Counted from the first letter of the stretch, positions 9,040 through 18,119 are shown. The stretch is DNA of 64,000 bases from Paenibacillus sp. 481 (GCF_021223605.1 NZ_CP075175.1:3365501-3429500), one strand, 5' to 3'. A program made the numbers and translations. Notes: generated from the sequence alone by a model not told the origin.

Positions 9040-10005
9040 ATGACCTTAGCCCGTCAACCGGAACCGATTATCATTGAAAAGTTAAAGAAGACATATGCCT
9101 CTCCTTCGCCAAATAAGCAACCGCACTACATTATTCAAGACGTCGATCTTGTCGTACGAGGCGGTGAATTTTTCGTGCTGCTCGGCCCGAGCGGCTGCGG
9201 CAAGTCGACGCTCTTAAATATGATTGCGGGCTTTATAGCCAAGTCAGAAGGCCGTCTCGCGATCGGGCACAAGGAAATTACGAAGCCGGGAAGTGATCGG
9301 GCGGTCGTCTTCCAGCAGGCAGACGCCTCGCTGTTTCCTTGGCTTACGGTGCGCGAAAATGTGGAATTTGGATTACGGATGAAAAAGGTACCGAAGGACG
9401 AGCGTCGCGAACGGTCGGATAGGTACATCCAGCTTGTTGGGTTAACTGGACATGAGAACAAATTTCCGAAGGAGTTGTCCGGTGGAATGAAGCAGCGCGT
9501 TCAATTGGCGCGGGTGCTTGCTAATGATCCGGCTATCCTGTTAATGGATGAGCCGTTCGGTGCGCTGGACGCGATGACAAGGCGTTCGATGCAGCGCGAG
9601 TTGGTTCGCATTTGGCAGCAGACGAGCAAGACCGTCGTCTTTGTCACTCACGATATTCACGAAGCGCTGCTGCTGGGGCAGCGAATCGGCATTATGTCCG
9701 TTGGGCCGTCTTCGCGCATATCGGATATTTATGAAGTTCCGCTGTCCTATCCACGGCAGCTTGGCGATCCTGCTTTTCATGAATGGTACCACACGATTCA
9801 ATCGCACTTTGATGATTTGGAGCAAGGACGGGAGGACGGAGTTGAGGAGGTGCCCGCAAAAAGACCTGAAGAAAGACCTGAAGAAAGACCTGAAGAAAGA
9901 CCTGAAGAAAGTCCTGAAAAAAGACCTGATGAAAATCCAGATGGAGGTCCTGAAGCAGCGCGCGAGCAAATACTCGAAGAAGAAGTCAAACGAGGGTGGG
10001 CGTAG
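9040..10005 (+). CDS. ABC transporter ATP-binding protein (SsuB/TauB type) with repeat tail
   Basis: This is the nucleotide-binding subunit of the importer. All ATPase motifs are present: Walker A GPSGCGKST (49-57), Q-loop FQQADASLFPW, signature LSGGMKQRVQLAR, Walker B ILLMDEPFGALD, and switch His in VFVTHDIHEAL. The core is about 260 residues, as in SsuB/TauB/NrtD. An unusual C-terminal extension follows, made of repeated Arg-Pro-Glu-Glu units (about residues 274-300) and a charged end, not typical of the family. It lies 44 bases after the lipoprotein gene and 17 bases before the permease gene. Confidence 0.9.
   Translation: MTLARQPEPIIIEKLKKTYASPSPNKQPHYIIQDVDLVVRGGEFFVLLGPSGCGKSTLLNMIAGFIAKSEGRLAIGHKEITKPGSDRAVVFQQADASLFPWLTVRENVEFGLRMKKVPKDERRERSDRYIQLVGLTGHENKFPKELSGGMKQRVQLARVLANDPAILLMDEPFGALDAMTRRSMQRELVRIWQQTSKTVVFVTHDIHEALLLGQRIGIMSVGPSSRISDIYEVPLSYPRQLGDPAFHEWYHTIQSHFDDLEQGREDGVEEVPAKRPEERPEERPEERPEESPEKRPDENPDGGPEAAREQILEEEVKRGWA
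9858..9955 (+). repeat. 12-bp tandem repeat encoding RPEE units
   Basis: At least four near-identical copies of a 12-base unit (GAAAGACCTGAA phase) followed by diverged copies. In frame they encode RPEE-type units in the C-terminal tail of the ABC ATPase. Slippage-type expansion is likely. Confidence 0.85.
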
Positions 10006-10022
10006 AAAAGGAGGGATAGCTA

Positions 10023-10805
10023 GTGACGCTATTCAAAAATCTGCTTAACACGGGGCTGCTCACATGGATTATAAGCTTAGTCATATGGCAAATTGCCTCT
10101 TGGTGTTCAAACCCCGATTTTCTCCCTGGTCCTTACGAGACGCTACGTGGTGCAATAGAACTGTCGCAGGACGGTTCCCTGCTGCGTTACATTTACGTTA
10201 GCTTTGCCCGCGTATTTACAGGCTGGCTGCTCGGACTTGCGCTGGCAATACCGATTGGGCTTGTGATGGGCAGGGTGACCGTTGTCCGCGTGTTGGCCGA
10301 GCCTGTCTTAAATTTTATTCGTTTTATTCCTCCGCTTGCGTTTATTACCTTATTTCTACTTTGGTTCGGTATTGGTGAACAATCGAAAATTGTACTCATT
10401 ATTTACGCCACGTTGTTTATCGTCATTTTAAATACGATGACCGGTGTGCTAGCTGTCGAAGAAGATAAGATTCGGTCCGCGCGCAGTATGGGCGCTTCGG
10501 AGTGGCAAATCTTGCTGCACGTCATTATTCCTGCAACGGTGCCCCATATGTTCACCGGGGCGCGGCTTGCGATGAGTACTTCGTATATGGCCATCATCGG
10601 TGCTGAAATGGTTGCAGCAAATGAGGGCGTTGGCTACTTAATATGGAATTCTCGCTTATATTTTAAGACGGATTGGATATTCGTAGGGCTTGTTGCGCTG
10701 GGGTTAATGGGCTTTTTGATGGATCGTTTGCTTGGCTTGTTCGGTAGTATGGCATTATCTCGATACGGAGTGACGAAGGGGCAGGTATTCAGGGGCAAGC
10801 TTTAA
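10023..10805 (+). CDS. ABC transporter permease (SsuC/TauC type)
   Basis: This is the membrane subunit of the same importer, 260 residues with about six membrane segments. The BPD-transport EAA-type loop that contacts the ATPase is visible as ARSMGASEWQILLHVIIPAT (about residues 155-174). The start is GTG with AGGAGGG eight bases upstream. The gene lies between the ATPase and the sulfatase gene on the same strand. The family transports sulfonates, nitrate, taurine or similar small anions. The specific substrate is inferred from the sulfatase only. Confidence 0.88.
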   Translation: MTLFKNLLNTGLLTWIISLVIWQIASWCSNPDFLPGPYETLRGAIELSQDGSLLRYIYVSFARVFTGWLLGLALAIPIGLVMGRVTVVRVLAEPVLNFIRFIPPLAFITLFLLWFGIGEQSKIVLIIYATLFIVILNTMTGVLAVEEDKIRSARSMGASEWQILLHVIIPATVPHMFTGARLAMSTSYMAIIGAEMVAANEGVGYLIWNSRLYFKTDWIFVGLVALGLMGFLMDRLLGLFGSMALSRYGVTKGQVFRGKL

Positions 10806-10895
10806 GCGCTTTGAGTGTTGATGAAGGCTATCGCGGTATCGGATTTTGGTGTGCGGATTAAGCATGTAATGAAAGCGAATAGGAGTGAAGAAAGC

Positions 10896-13199
10896 ATGAG
10901 CGAGAGCCAACAGAGCCATCAGAAGTCGTCTTCTTTTATAAAGGATCAGCAGCCCGTGATTGGTATTACTGTTGAGGAGTCGATCCCCCATTGGCCTGAT
11001 CCGGTTCGAGCGCCGCAAGGGGCACCCAATATCGTCTTAATCGTGATCGACGATCTAGGATTTTCGCATTTAGGCTGCTACGGTTCGGATATTGCAACGC
11101 CCAATATCGATAGCTTGGCACAATCCGGACTAAGGTATAACAACTTTCATACAACCGCGATTTGCTCGCCAACGCGTGCGTCGCTGTTAACGGGACGCAA
11201 TCCGCATGCCACGGGGGTCGCTTTTGTGTCCGAGTACGATAGCGGATTTGATCATAGCCGTGGCAAGGTTAGCAAGGAAACAGGGCTCTTAAGTGAACTA
11301 CTCGTTGAGCAAGGGTATAACACATTTGCGGTAGGGAAGTGGCACTTAACGCCTGGGGCGAGTCAAAGCCAAGCAGGGCCATTTGATGATTGGCCGTTGG
11401 GACGGGGCTTCGAGCAGTATTACGGCTTTCTCGGTGGTGCTACAAGTCAATGGCATCCTGATTTGGTAGAAGGAAATCGGAGGGTACAGCAGCCGCAGCT
11501 CCCAGAAGACGGTTACCATTTAACCGAGGATTTAACGGAGCGGGCTATTGCTTATATTCGGGAGCAGCGAACCGCGGCACCAGATAAGCCGTTTTTTTGC
11601 TATCTGGCTTATGGAGCTACACACGCGCCGCATCACGCACCGCAAGCTTACATAGACAAATACAAAGGCAAGTACGACAAAGGCTGGGACGAGACACGGG
11701 CTGACTGGTTCAAGCGTCAACAGCGATTAGGCATTGTGCCGACAGATGCTAAGCTCCCGCCACGCAGTCCTGATGTTAAGGCGTGGGCCTCGCTTTCTAT
11801 GGAAGAGAAGCGATTGTTTGCTCGCTTGCAGGAGGCATTTGCCGGATTTTTGGAACACACGGACGTTCAGATTGGCCGTTTGTTCACGGCCTTGCAGGAA
11901 GTGGAGCAATGGGACAACACCGTTATTATACTCTTGTCTGACAATGGCGCATGTGCCATGGGGGGCGATGAAGGAGCAGTAGCCAATTGGCACAATCTGA
12001 ATGGCGTAAAGGAATCACTCGACAGCAAGCTAGCGCGAATCGAGGAGATCGGCACACCGCTCGCGAACAATCATTACCCAGCAGGCTGGGCGCAAGTTGG
12101 AAACACCCCGCTGCGCTGGTACAAATCGTTTGTCCATGCAGGCGGGGTCAAAGACCCGCTAATCATTCATTATCCGCAGCTTATTCGTGACGGAGGAGGA
12201 ATCCGGCAGCAATATCATCATGTCGTTGATATTGTGCCGACTTTACTAGAATTAACAGGCATCACTCTGCCTGAAACGATTCGTGGCGTGCGTCAGGAGC
12301 CGCTTCATGGCGTAAGCCTTGCCTATACGTTTGCACAAGCGGATGCACCTACCGAGAAGCAAGTTCAATATTACGAAATGGTAGGCAATCGCGGCATTTG
12401 GCATCAGGGGTGGAAAGCGGTAGCTGCTCATGAATCCGATACCCCTTTTCAGGATGACAAATGGGAGCTGTATCATGTGGACAGCGATTTTAGTGAAGTA
12501 AACGATTTGGCTGAAACGCATCCAGAGAAGCTGCAAGAGCTTATTGATTTGTGGTGGATTGAAGCGGGAAGGTATGGCGTGCTGCCACTGGATGGCCGTT
12601 CGTTAGCGAATAAGCTGAAAGGCTTGCGCAATGCACGGAAAGAGACGGTAGGGCCAGTTCGACGGACGTATTATCCATCACGTGTAGGATATGCTCGCAC
12701 AGTAGCGCCCGACATTCGTGACAAATCCTTTCAAATTGAAGCGATTGTCGAACGAACCGTGATTTACGATGGCGGTGTGATCGCGGCTTTCGGCACCCGT
12801 GCTGGAGGCTATGTGCTGTATATCCAGCATAATCGTTTGTTTTTTCATATCCATACGCCGGGGTTGGCCCAGTCTACATTTATTTCATGTGAAGAGCTGC
12901 CACTTGGCAAGATTCATTTACGGCTGCAAGTCATCAAATCAGAAACAGCAACTGGGGCAGGCTTTATTAAAGGGTACGCTAATGACCACTTCATAGGAGA
13001 AGGTAAACTGCTCGGCCTAACACAGCTAGGCACGGGCGCTGGACTCCTTCATATTGGCCGTGACAGCTATTCGTCCGTTAGTGCATTGTACACGCCGCCA
13101 TTTGCGTTTCAGGGAACGGTTCACCGTGTGGATTTCACGGTAGGGGGTCATGAAACGGATTGGGAGACACGAATGATAGAGGAGCTGGCGACGGAATGA
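10896..13199 (+). CDS. Cys-type sulfatase (arylsulfatase family) with extra C-terminal domain
   Basis: Hydrolyses sulfate esters. Formylglycine motif C-S-P-T-R-A starts at Cys90, in the Cys form matured by FGE-type or radical-SAM enzymes. Other metal and active-site elements are visible: IDDLG near 51-55, GKWHL, ATHAPHH and LLSDNGA. The ATG at 10896 is chosen because AGGAG lies upstream and a start at 10815 would add 27 residues with no ribosome binding site. Length 767. The catalytic part ends near residue 580. The remaining 180 or so residues look beta-rich, like a carbohydrate- or surface-binding domain, but I cannot name it. No signal peptide is visible, so the enzyme appears cytoplasmic. 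It probably releases sulfate from imported esters. Confidence 0.9.
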   Translation: MSESQQSHQKSSSFIKDQQPVIGITVEESIPHWPDPVRAPQGAPNIVLIVIDDLGFSHLGCYGSDIATPNIDSLAQSGLRYNNFHTTAICSPTRASLLTGRNPHATGVAFVSEYDSGFDHSRGKVSKETGLLSELLVEQGYNTFAVGKWHLTPGASQSQAGPFDDWPLGRGFEQYYGFLGGATSQWHPDLVEGNRRVQQPQLPEDGYHLTEDLTERAIAYIREQRTAAPDKPFFCYLAYGATHAPHHAPQAYIDKYKGKYDKGWDETRADWFKRQQRLGIVPTDAKLPPRSPDVKAWASLSMEEKRLFARLQEAFAGFLEHTDVQIGRLFTALQEVEQWDNTVIILLSDNGACAMGGDEGAVANWHNLNGVKESLDSKLARIEEIGTPLANNHYPAGWAQVGNTPLRWYKSFVHAGGVKDPLIIHYPQLIRDGGGIRQQYHHVVDIVPTLLELTGITLPETIRGVRQEPLHGVSLAYTFAQADAPTEKQVQYYEMVGNRGIWHQGWKAVAAHESDTPFQDDKWELYHVDSDFSEVNDLAETHPEKLQELIDLWWIEAGRYGVLPLDGRSLANKLKGLRNARKETVGPVRRTYYPSRVGYARTVAPDIRDKSFQIEAIVERTVIYDGGVIAAFGTRAGGYVLYIQHNRLFFHIHTPGLAQSTFISCEELPLGKIHLRLQVIKSETATGAGFIKGYANDHFIGEGKLLGLTQLGTGAGLLHIGRDSYSSVSALYTPPFAFQGTVHRVDFTVGGHETDWETRMIEELATE

Positions 13200-13226
13200 C
13201 ACAAAGAAGAGGCTAATGATTCTTAA

Positions 13227-13616
13227 ATAAATAATTATGAACAAACGATCGTGGTCTCATTGGATGGTAAAAAAGTAATATCTAAAGATACAAATGCGTG
13301 GCGTTTTAGCGATGGCATTCAATTTAATTTTAAGTTCACTAATAATGCGGATAAAGATGTGCGAGCATTTAGAGGTGTGGCGAAGTTTAATGACGTATTC
13401 GGTGAAGAGATTTTGTCGATGAATATGGATTACGACGAAGGTGTGAAGTCCAAGCAATCCAAGCAATCCAAGCAATGGACAGGTCACCTTGAGTTGAACC
13501 AATTTATGGATGATCATAAAAAATTAAAAACGACCGAATTTAAAAATATTAAGTTTGAATTTGAACCTAGAACGAATATTTTTAGCGATGGTACGACTGT
13601 CGGTGAAACAAGCTAG
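13227..13616 (+). pseudogene. probable fragment of an exported beta-sandwich protein
   Basis: The frame is open from 13227 (stop just upstream) to 13616. It encodes about 129 residues beginning in mid-domain, with the pattern F-x-F-x-N-N-A-D-K-D-V-R-A-F-R-G-V then FGEEI and a C-terminal IFSDGT. This resembles small lipoprotein or DUF domains seen after a signal peptide, but no signal peptide, good ATG or ribosome binding site is present. A GTG at 13251 is the only available start. It is likely a truncated remnant next to the sulfatase operon. The core carries a short SKQSKQSKQ repeat (13450-13476, three 9-base units). A terminator follows. Confidence 0.45.
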
Positions 13617-13636
13617 TCAACATAGATTCAAGTTGG

Positions 13637-13664
13637 AAGAGTCCGCGTAGGCGGGCTCTTTTTT
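13637..13664 (+). terminator. intrinsic terminator
   Basis: Stem AAGAGTCCGC with GCGGGCTCTT around a GTAG loop, then a T run. Confidence 0.8.
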
Positions 13665-13761
13665 CATGTTCCCACCCGCAACTTATGTTACAATTTCACA
13701 GAAGCAAAAAATAAGATAGTGCCTGTCGATAGTTATAAAAATACAACAGGAGTGGTGGGCA

Positions 13762-15084
13762 GTGTTGACAACTGGAGCATTATCGTCAGAGTCTTTGGGC
13801 GATGGAAGTCGCAAGCGACAGCTTAAATATTTGTATAGCTACATGTTTATGATCTTTACGCCTGCTGCATTATTTTCTTCTTTTTTCCCGCTTTATTACA
13901 AGGACATCGGTTATACGGATGCGATGTATGGGATGCAAAATGCGATCTTACCGATTATCGGTATGGTCGCCAATTATTTGTTCGGTTACATAAGTGATAA
14001 GTTCGGCAGCATGAAACCGATGCTTATTTCGATGTACGTCCTATTAATGGGCGTGTTGTATTTTATTTTTCAAACTTCCGATCCATGGATCGTGATGGGG
14101 CTCGTGTTTTTGTTTCAATTTTTGTGGATTCCTGCGATGATGCTTACGGATAGTATGGCGATGCTGGCAGCACGCCGACTAGGAGATTCCTATGCCGTCA
14201 TTCGAGGGTTTGGGGCGGCTGGGTTTGCTGTGGCCGCGTTGTTGATTGGCTGGCTACTTGATGCACTGCCTGGCAACAGCTCGATGGGCTGGATCGCGAT
14301 TGCGCTTGTTGGCTTAACATGTTGTGCGTTGCTGCCGATTCGTGATCCGCGTCGTCAATCGGTGGATGATCGTAAAGGTTCGACGGGTACGTCTGCCGCT
14401 ACGGATGCCACTGAACCTACTGACGCAACTGTTGCGTCTGACCCAAAAGGTGCTCAGCGTGAACCTGTGCAAATGAGGGAGTTATGGAAATACGTCCTGA
14501 CCAAACGTTTTATTTTATTTGCTTTCATTATGCTGATTTATCAGATGACGTTTGTGTTTAATGACCAATACTTCAGCTTTTTGATTCGGGAGGTTAATGG
14601 TACAGCGTTTGATATCGGTCTTGGCTGGATGCTACCCGCGGCAATCGAGGTGGGCGTGTTCTTGTATCTAGGCCGCAGTAACAAGCGGTTTAAGCCTTTG
14701 CCGATGCTGGCAATCTCAGCGGTCATTATGGCGGTGCGTGCGTTCGTTATCGGAATGACGGATTCCCTGCCGATTATTTTATTTATGCAGGCTGTGCAGG
14801 GCGTTGCGATCGCGATATTTTTCGTCTACTTGGCGGAGTATATGATGGAGCTCATTCCAGATCGGTTTCGTGTCAGTGGTCAAGCGACACTGTCTGTAGT
14901 GCTTAGCATAGGTGCAACGATGACGGGAAGTCTGATCGGCGCATACATATACAATCAATGGGGCTTGAAAATGTTGTTCTATGCGATGGGAGTATTGCTC
15001 ATTGTGACAGTGGTCGGCTTTTTCATCGCTGAAAGGCAGGAGAAGAAAAGACGGGCGCAAGCGTCTATTTCTGAAAGCAATTGA
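13762..15084 (+). CDS. MFS transporter
   Basis: A 440-residue major facilitator superfamily protein with two six-helix halves. The inter-helix 2-3 motif is seen as NYLFGYISDKFGSMKPML (about residues 72-89). The second half begins near residue 245. The central cytoplasmic loop carries a low-complexity Thr/Asp/Ala-rich insertion (TDATEPTDATVASD, near 214-227). The start is a GTG with AGGAG nine bases upstream. It resembles the nucleoside-permease/phenylpropionate type MFS proteins in layout, but I cannot assign a substrate. It stands as a single gene between two hairpins. Confidence 0.82.
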   Translation: MLTTGALSSESLGDGSRKRQLKYLYSYMFMIFTPAALFSSFFPLYYKDIGYTDAMYGMQNAILPIIGMVANYLFGYISDKFGSMKPMLISMYVLLMGVLYFIFQTSDPWIVMGLVFLFQFLWIPAMMLTDSMAMLAARRLGDSYAVIRGFGAAGFAVAALLIGWLLDALPGNSSMGWIAIALVGLTCCALLPIRDPRRQSVDDRKGSTGTSAATDATEPTDATVASDPKGAQREPVQMRELWKYVLTKRFILFAFIMLIYQMTFVFNDQYFSFLIREVNGTAFDIGLGWMLPAAIEVGVFLYLGRSNKRFKPLPMLAISAVIMAVRAFVIGMTDSLPIILFMQAVQGVAIAIFFVYLAEYMMELIPDRFRVSGQATLSVVLSIGATMTGSLIGAYIYNQWGLKMLFYAMGVLLIVTVVGFFIAERQEKKRRAQASISESN

Positions 15085-15146
15085 AAAAAGATTGAAAATA
15101 AATGGTCTTTTGGGCGAATACGTATTTTCAAAAACAAATTATTTAT

Positions 15147-15161
15147 TTATAATCATTATTA
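15147..15161 (+). promoter_or_regulatory. PerR/Fur-type operator upstream of metal ATPase
   Basis: TTATAATCATTATTA matches the PerR box consensus TTATAATnATTATAA at 13 of the 14 defined positions and the related Fur box at fewer. It lies about 155 bases upstream of the metal ATPase start. Known PfeT-type exporters are regulated by PerR and Fur. Confidence 0.55.
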
Positions 15162-15223
15162 TAAAGTTGCCTCAATTCAAAAAAAATGACTTTGGTGAAA
15201 ATAGATCTCATTCTCAACTTATC

Positions 15224-15262
15224 CATGCTGTTTCCTTTCTATAGGGAACAGCATGTTGCATT
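15224..15262 (+). terminator. hairpin between operator and metal ATPase gene
   Basis: A 12-bp stem (CATGCTGTTTCC with GGGAACAGCATG, one G-T pair) is followed by TTGCATTTTT. It may be the terminator of the MFS gene or an attenuator in the ATPase leader, because it lies downstream of the PerR-like box. Confidence 0.6.
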
Positions 15263-15279
15263 TTTAGGGGTCTAAAAAC

Positions 15280-15296
15280 GATTGTCATTCTCAATG
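15280..15296 (-). promoter_or_regulatory. second Fur-like box next to the ribosome binding site
   Basis: GATTGTCATTCTCAATG. On the other strand it contains TGAGAATGACAATC, close to Gram-positive Fur sites (TGAGAATnATTCTCA or TGATAATnATTATCA type). It ends about 5 bases before the GAGGAG site. Assigned by eye. Confidence 0.4.
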
Positions 15297-15315
15297 AAAA
15301 GAGGAGATGATGTTT

Positions 15316-17589
15316 ATGCGGAAATTAATGATGATTATTTTTAATATGAAAAATGGGGCTGCAAAGCTCCGGGACTTGAAGCAGTGGGCAGCAGGGAAGG
15401 AAAAATACAGCGAAGCAGCGGGAGCAACGGGAAGTGCTTTATTTTTACTGCTGGCGTGGATTGCAGGATATGCAGCGGAGGGTTGGGCCATTCCATTATA
15501 CGTGGCGTCCTACGTCTGCGGCGGCGCATTGAAATTGAAGGATGGCATTATCACGCTCGTGAAGGAGCGTGACTTGGACGTTAATTTACTCATGATTGCA
15601 GCTGCTGCTGGTGCTGCCAGTATTGGTTATTGGGCTGAAGGTGCGGTACTTATTTTTATTTTTGCATTGAGTGGGGCCTTGGAGACGTTTACGATTAATC
15701 GCAGCTCGCGCGATATTTCGGCTTTAATGGAGTTGAAGCCAGAGGATGCTTTACGTATTGTGAATGGCATAGAAGAGCGTGTGCTTGTCGAACAACTGCA
15801 AGTGGGCGATATCGTGTTAGTGAAACCAGCTGAGCGTATTCCGGTTGATGGGGTGATTGAGCAGGGCGGTTCGGCTGTTAATCAGGCTTCTATTACAGGG
15901 GAAAGTGTACCTGTCGACAAAAGTGTCGGGGATGATGTGTTTGCCGGAACGATGAATGGTCAAGGCGTGTTATATGTGAGTGTGGCCAAATCGAGCGAGT
16001 CCACGATGTTTGCTAAAATTGTGCGGCTCGTGCAAGAGGCGCAAAGTGAGACGCCCAAATCACAGCGCGTGGTGGAAAAGTTCGAGCGTATTTATGCGCG
16101 GGCAATTATTTTGTTCACGGTGCTGCTTGTGATGGTGTCGCTGTATGTGCTCGGGCAAAGCTGGGAGGAATCGTTCTATCGCGCGATGGTGTTTCTGGTC
16201 GTGGCGTCACCATGTGCGCTTGTCGCTTCGATTATGCCCGCGACGTTATCAGCGATCTCGAATAGTGCCCGCAAAGGGGTGCTGTTCAAGGGCGGGGCGC
16301 ACTTGGAGCATTTGTCACGTGTGAAGGTGGTCGCGTTCGACAAGACGGGGACGCTAACGCAAGGCACGCCGGATGTGACCGATGTTGCCGTGTATCAGGG
16401 CTATTCAGCGGAACAAGTTATGCAGGCAGCGGCTGTATTGGAGTCTCTGTCGACGCATCCGATTGCACGTGCGATTGTACAGCACTGCGAGTCGCAAGTT
16501 GAAGCGTCGTATGTGCCTAGGGACGCTGTGCTGAATGTTAGGCGGCAAGTTGAATCGTCACACACGGAGCCGCGGCATACGGAGTCGTCGTACATGATGC
16601 CACTGCACACGGAGTCGTCGTACATGATGCCGCCGCACACGGAGCCACCGCAAACGGGCTCGTCGTACATGGAGCCACCGCACGCAAAGTCATCGCACAC
16701 CGTGCGAAACGATGTAGAGCGTGCGCGTGTCGCCTCGTATACTGGGGAGCAAGTTGTCGATAGGCCAAGCGAACTGTACGCTACAGGATGCGATGCGCGG
16801 ATGCAAGCCCAAGGCTGTGACGCAGCTTCACATCGTAAATTGCTGTCGCACATATCCGACTTCCAAGCCTTGACGGGCATGGGGGTTGAGGCTCGGCTAG
16901 ACGGCGTGCAATGGCGCGTCGGCAAGCCAAAGTACATCATGAACCTCGCCTGCATACACAATACGGCGGTGCAGGATGACATCCGTCGTTTGGAACAGCA
17001 GGGCAAGACAGTCGTGCTTGTACAGCGCAATGATGAAGTCGTAGGTCTCATTGCTTTGCAGGATCGCATTCGCCGACAGGCTAAAGCGCTTATTCAACAG
17101 CTCAAGCGGCTTGGCATACAGGCAGCGATGCTGACAGGTGACCAGCAGCAGACAGCCCATGCCATTGCGGAGGAAGCGGGCATTGAGCTCGTGTATGCAG
17201 AGCTCATGCCGGAAGATAAGCTGCGTATTGTAAAGCAGCTCAAGCAACAGTACGGCGCCGTTGCCATGGTCGGCGATGGCGTAAATGATGCGCCAGCCCT
17301 TGCCGCGGCTACAGTTGGCATTGCGATGGGGGCGGCAGGCAGCGACGCCGCCTTGGAAACAGCCGATCTTGTCCTGATGAATGACGACTTGGATCGGATT
17401 AAAGATGCTATTTTGCTAGGCAGAAGAACCCATGCGATCGTAAAGCAGAACATTATATTTGCGAGCATCATTATTTTATCGCTGATTGGTACTAACTTCT
17501 TGTTTGGAATTCCGCTTCCATTAGGTGTAGTTGGGCATGAAGGGAGTACTATACTCGTTATTTTGAACGGATTACGTCTTCTTAAATAA
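15316..17589 (+). CDS. P1B-4-type heavy-metal P-type ATPase (PfeT/ZosA-like)
   Basis: A transition-metal efflux ATPase of the cytoplasmic membrane. The signature of the P1B-4 subgroup (Fe/Co/Zn exporters such as PfeT) is present: SPC at 298-300 in a membrane helix and HEGST at 741-745 in the last helix. Phosphorylation motif DKTGTLT begins at Asp342. TGES (about 196-199) and GDGVNDAPAL complete the machinery. There is no N-terminal metal-binding domain. The start ATG at 15316 has GAGGAG nine bases upstream; ATGs at 15307 and 15310 are too close to it. At 757 residues it is over 100 longer than usual because of a His/Met-rich tandem insertion plus a Cys-containing stretch in the nucleotide-binding domain (about 415-510). 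Fur/PerR-like boxes upstream fit iron or peroxide control. Confidence 0.88.
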   Translation: MRKLMMIIFNMKNGAAKLRDLKQWAAGKEKYSEAAGATGSALFLLLAWIAGYAAEGWAIPLYVASYVCGGALKLKDGIITLVKERDLDVNLLMIAAAAGAASIGYWAEGAVLIFIFALSGALETFTINRSSRDISALMELKPEDALRIVNGIEERVLVEQLQVGDIVLVKPAERIPVDGVIEQGGSAVNQASITGESVPVDKSVGDDVFAGTMNGQGVLYVSVAKSSESTMFAKIVRLVQEAQSETPKSQRVVEKFERIYARAIILFTVLLVMVSLYVLGQSWEESFYRAMVFLVVASPCALVASIMPATLSAISNSARKGVLFKGGAHLEHLSRVKVVAFDKTGTLTQGTPDVTDVAVYQGYSAEQVMQAAAVLESLSTHPIARAIVQHCESQVEASYVPRDAVLNVRRQVESSHTEPRHTESSYMMPLHTESSYMMPPHTEPPQTGSSYMEPPHAKSSHTVRNDVERARVASYTGEQVVDRPSELYATGCDARMQAQGCDAASHRKLLSHISDFQALTGMGVEARLDGVQWRVGKPKYIMNLACIHNTAVQDDIRRLEQQGKTVVLVQRNDEVVGLIALQDRIRRQAKALIQQLKRLGIQAAMLTGDQQQTAHAIAEEAGIELVYAELMPEDKLRIVKQLKQQYGAVAMVGDGVNDAPALAAATVGIAMGAAGSDAALETADLVLMNDDLDRIKDAILLGRRTHAIVKQNIIFASIIILSLIGTNFLFGIPLPLGVVGHEGSTILVILNGLRLLK
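16558..16700 (+). repeat. 30-bp tandem repeat encoding His/Met-rich decapeptides
   Basis: Two almost identical 30-base units encode HTESSYMMPL and HTESSYMMPP, flanked by partial units (HTEPRHTESS before; HTEPPQ, TGSSYMEPP and HAKSSHT after). The array lies inside the N-domain of the metal ATPase and keeps the frame. Confidence 0.85.
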
Positions 17590-17641
17590 ACGCCAAAACA
17601 TACATGCATGCTGACTATTTACGATGATTGATCATGAGGTT

Positions 17642-17699
17642 AAAAAACAGATCACCCTTATCTGGCTAGATTGTACGGATAATGGGTGATCTGTTTTTT
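17642..17699. terminator. terminator after metal ATPase gene
   Basis: A 16-bp perfect stem (AAAAAACAGATCACCC with its complement) closes a longer imperfect hairpin and ends in TTTTTT. Symmetric A and T tracts make it potentially bidirectional. Confidence 0.85.
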
Positions 17700-18119
17700 G
17701 TTATGGCAAATGCTCAGGCATACACTAGTATTCGACATTTTTTTCTCATAACAAGCATCTATAAATCCGCTATCCATTCTCTTTTTTTAGAAAATATTTA
17801 GAATTACGAAATTACATAAAAAGTACATGGAAAGTACATGAAATAATTGTCGTTCAGTGTAAAATATTTAATTGCATAAAGTATCACTAACTTACAAAAA
17901 AATTTAATAATTGACAATTGACACGATGTAGTGAAATATATTACTATCAACTCAACTTCATCAAACTATTTAAGTTTTAATTGTTTTTGTATTTTTTATG
18001 TAGTGTTGGGATCATCAAGAATTATGTGTAAATGAAAACAACCTTCTCTGTAGAACAATGTATGGATCTATGGTGATGAACAGGGGTTGGAGATTTACTC
18101 GATTGACTGATTTAAAGGC
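17700..18119. other. AT-rich intergenic stretch, no gene seen
   Basis: No plausible coding frame. It contains a good promoter-like sequence at 17918-17947 that now points into decayed DNA. Confidence 0.5.
17918..17947 (+). promoter_or_regulatory. promoter-like sequence facing decayed region
   Basis: TTGACA at 17918-17923, 18-base spacer, TACTAT at 17942-17947. It points toward the biosynthetic cluster 1.6 kb downstream. It could be the former promoter of the lost NRPS gene. Activity unknown. Confidence 0.4.

Noticed and set aside
9858-9955. Short tandem repeats as a regulatory or CRISPR element
   Set aside because: In-frame coding repeats within the ABC ATPase tail; there are no spacers.
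16558-16700. CRISPR-like repeat array
   Set aside because: The repeats are head-to-tail without spacers, keep the reading frame and encode His/Met-rich peptide inside the metal ATPase.
16401-17069. Long Cys-rich open frame antisense to the metal ATPase
   Set aside because: Shadow of the repeat region; composition mirrors the opposite strand and it has no supporting signals.
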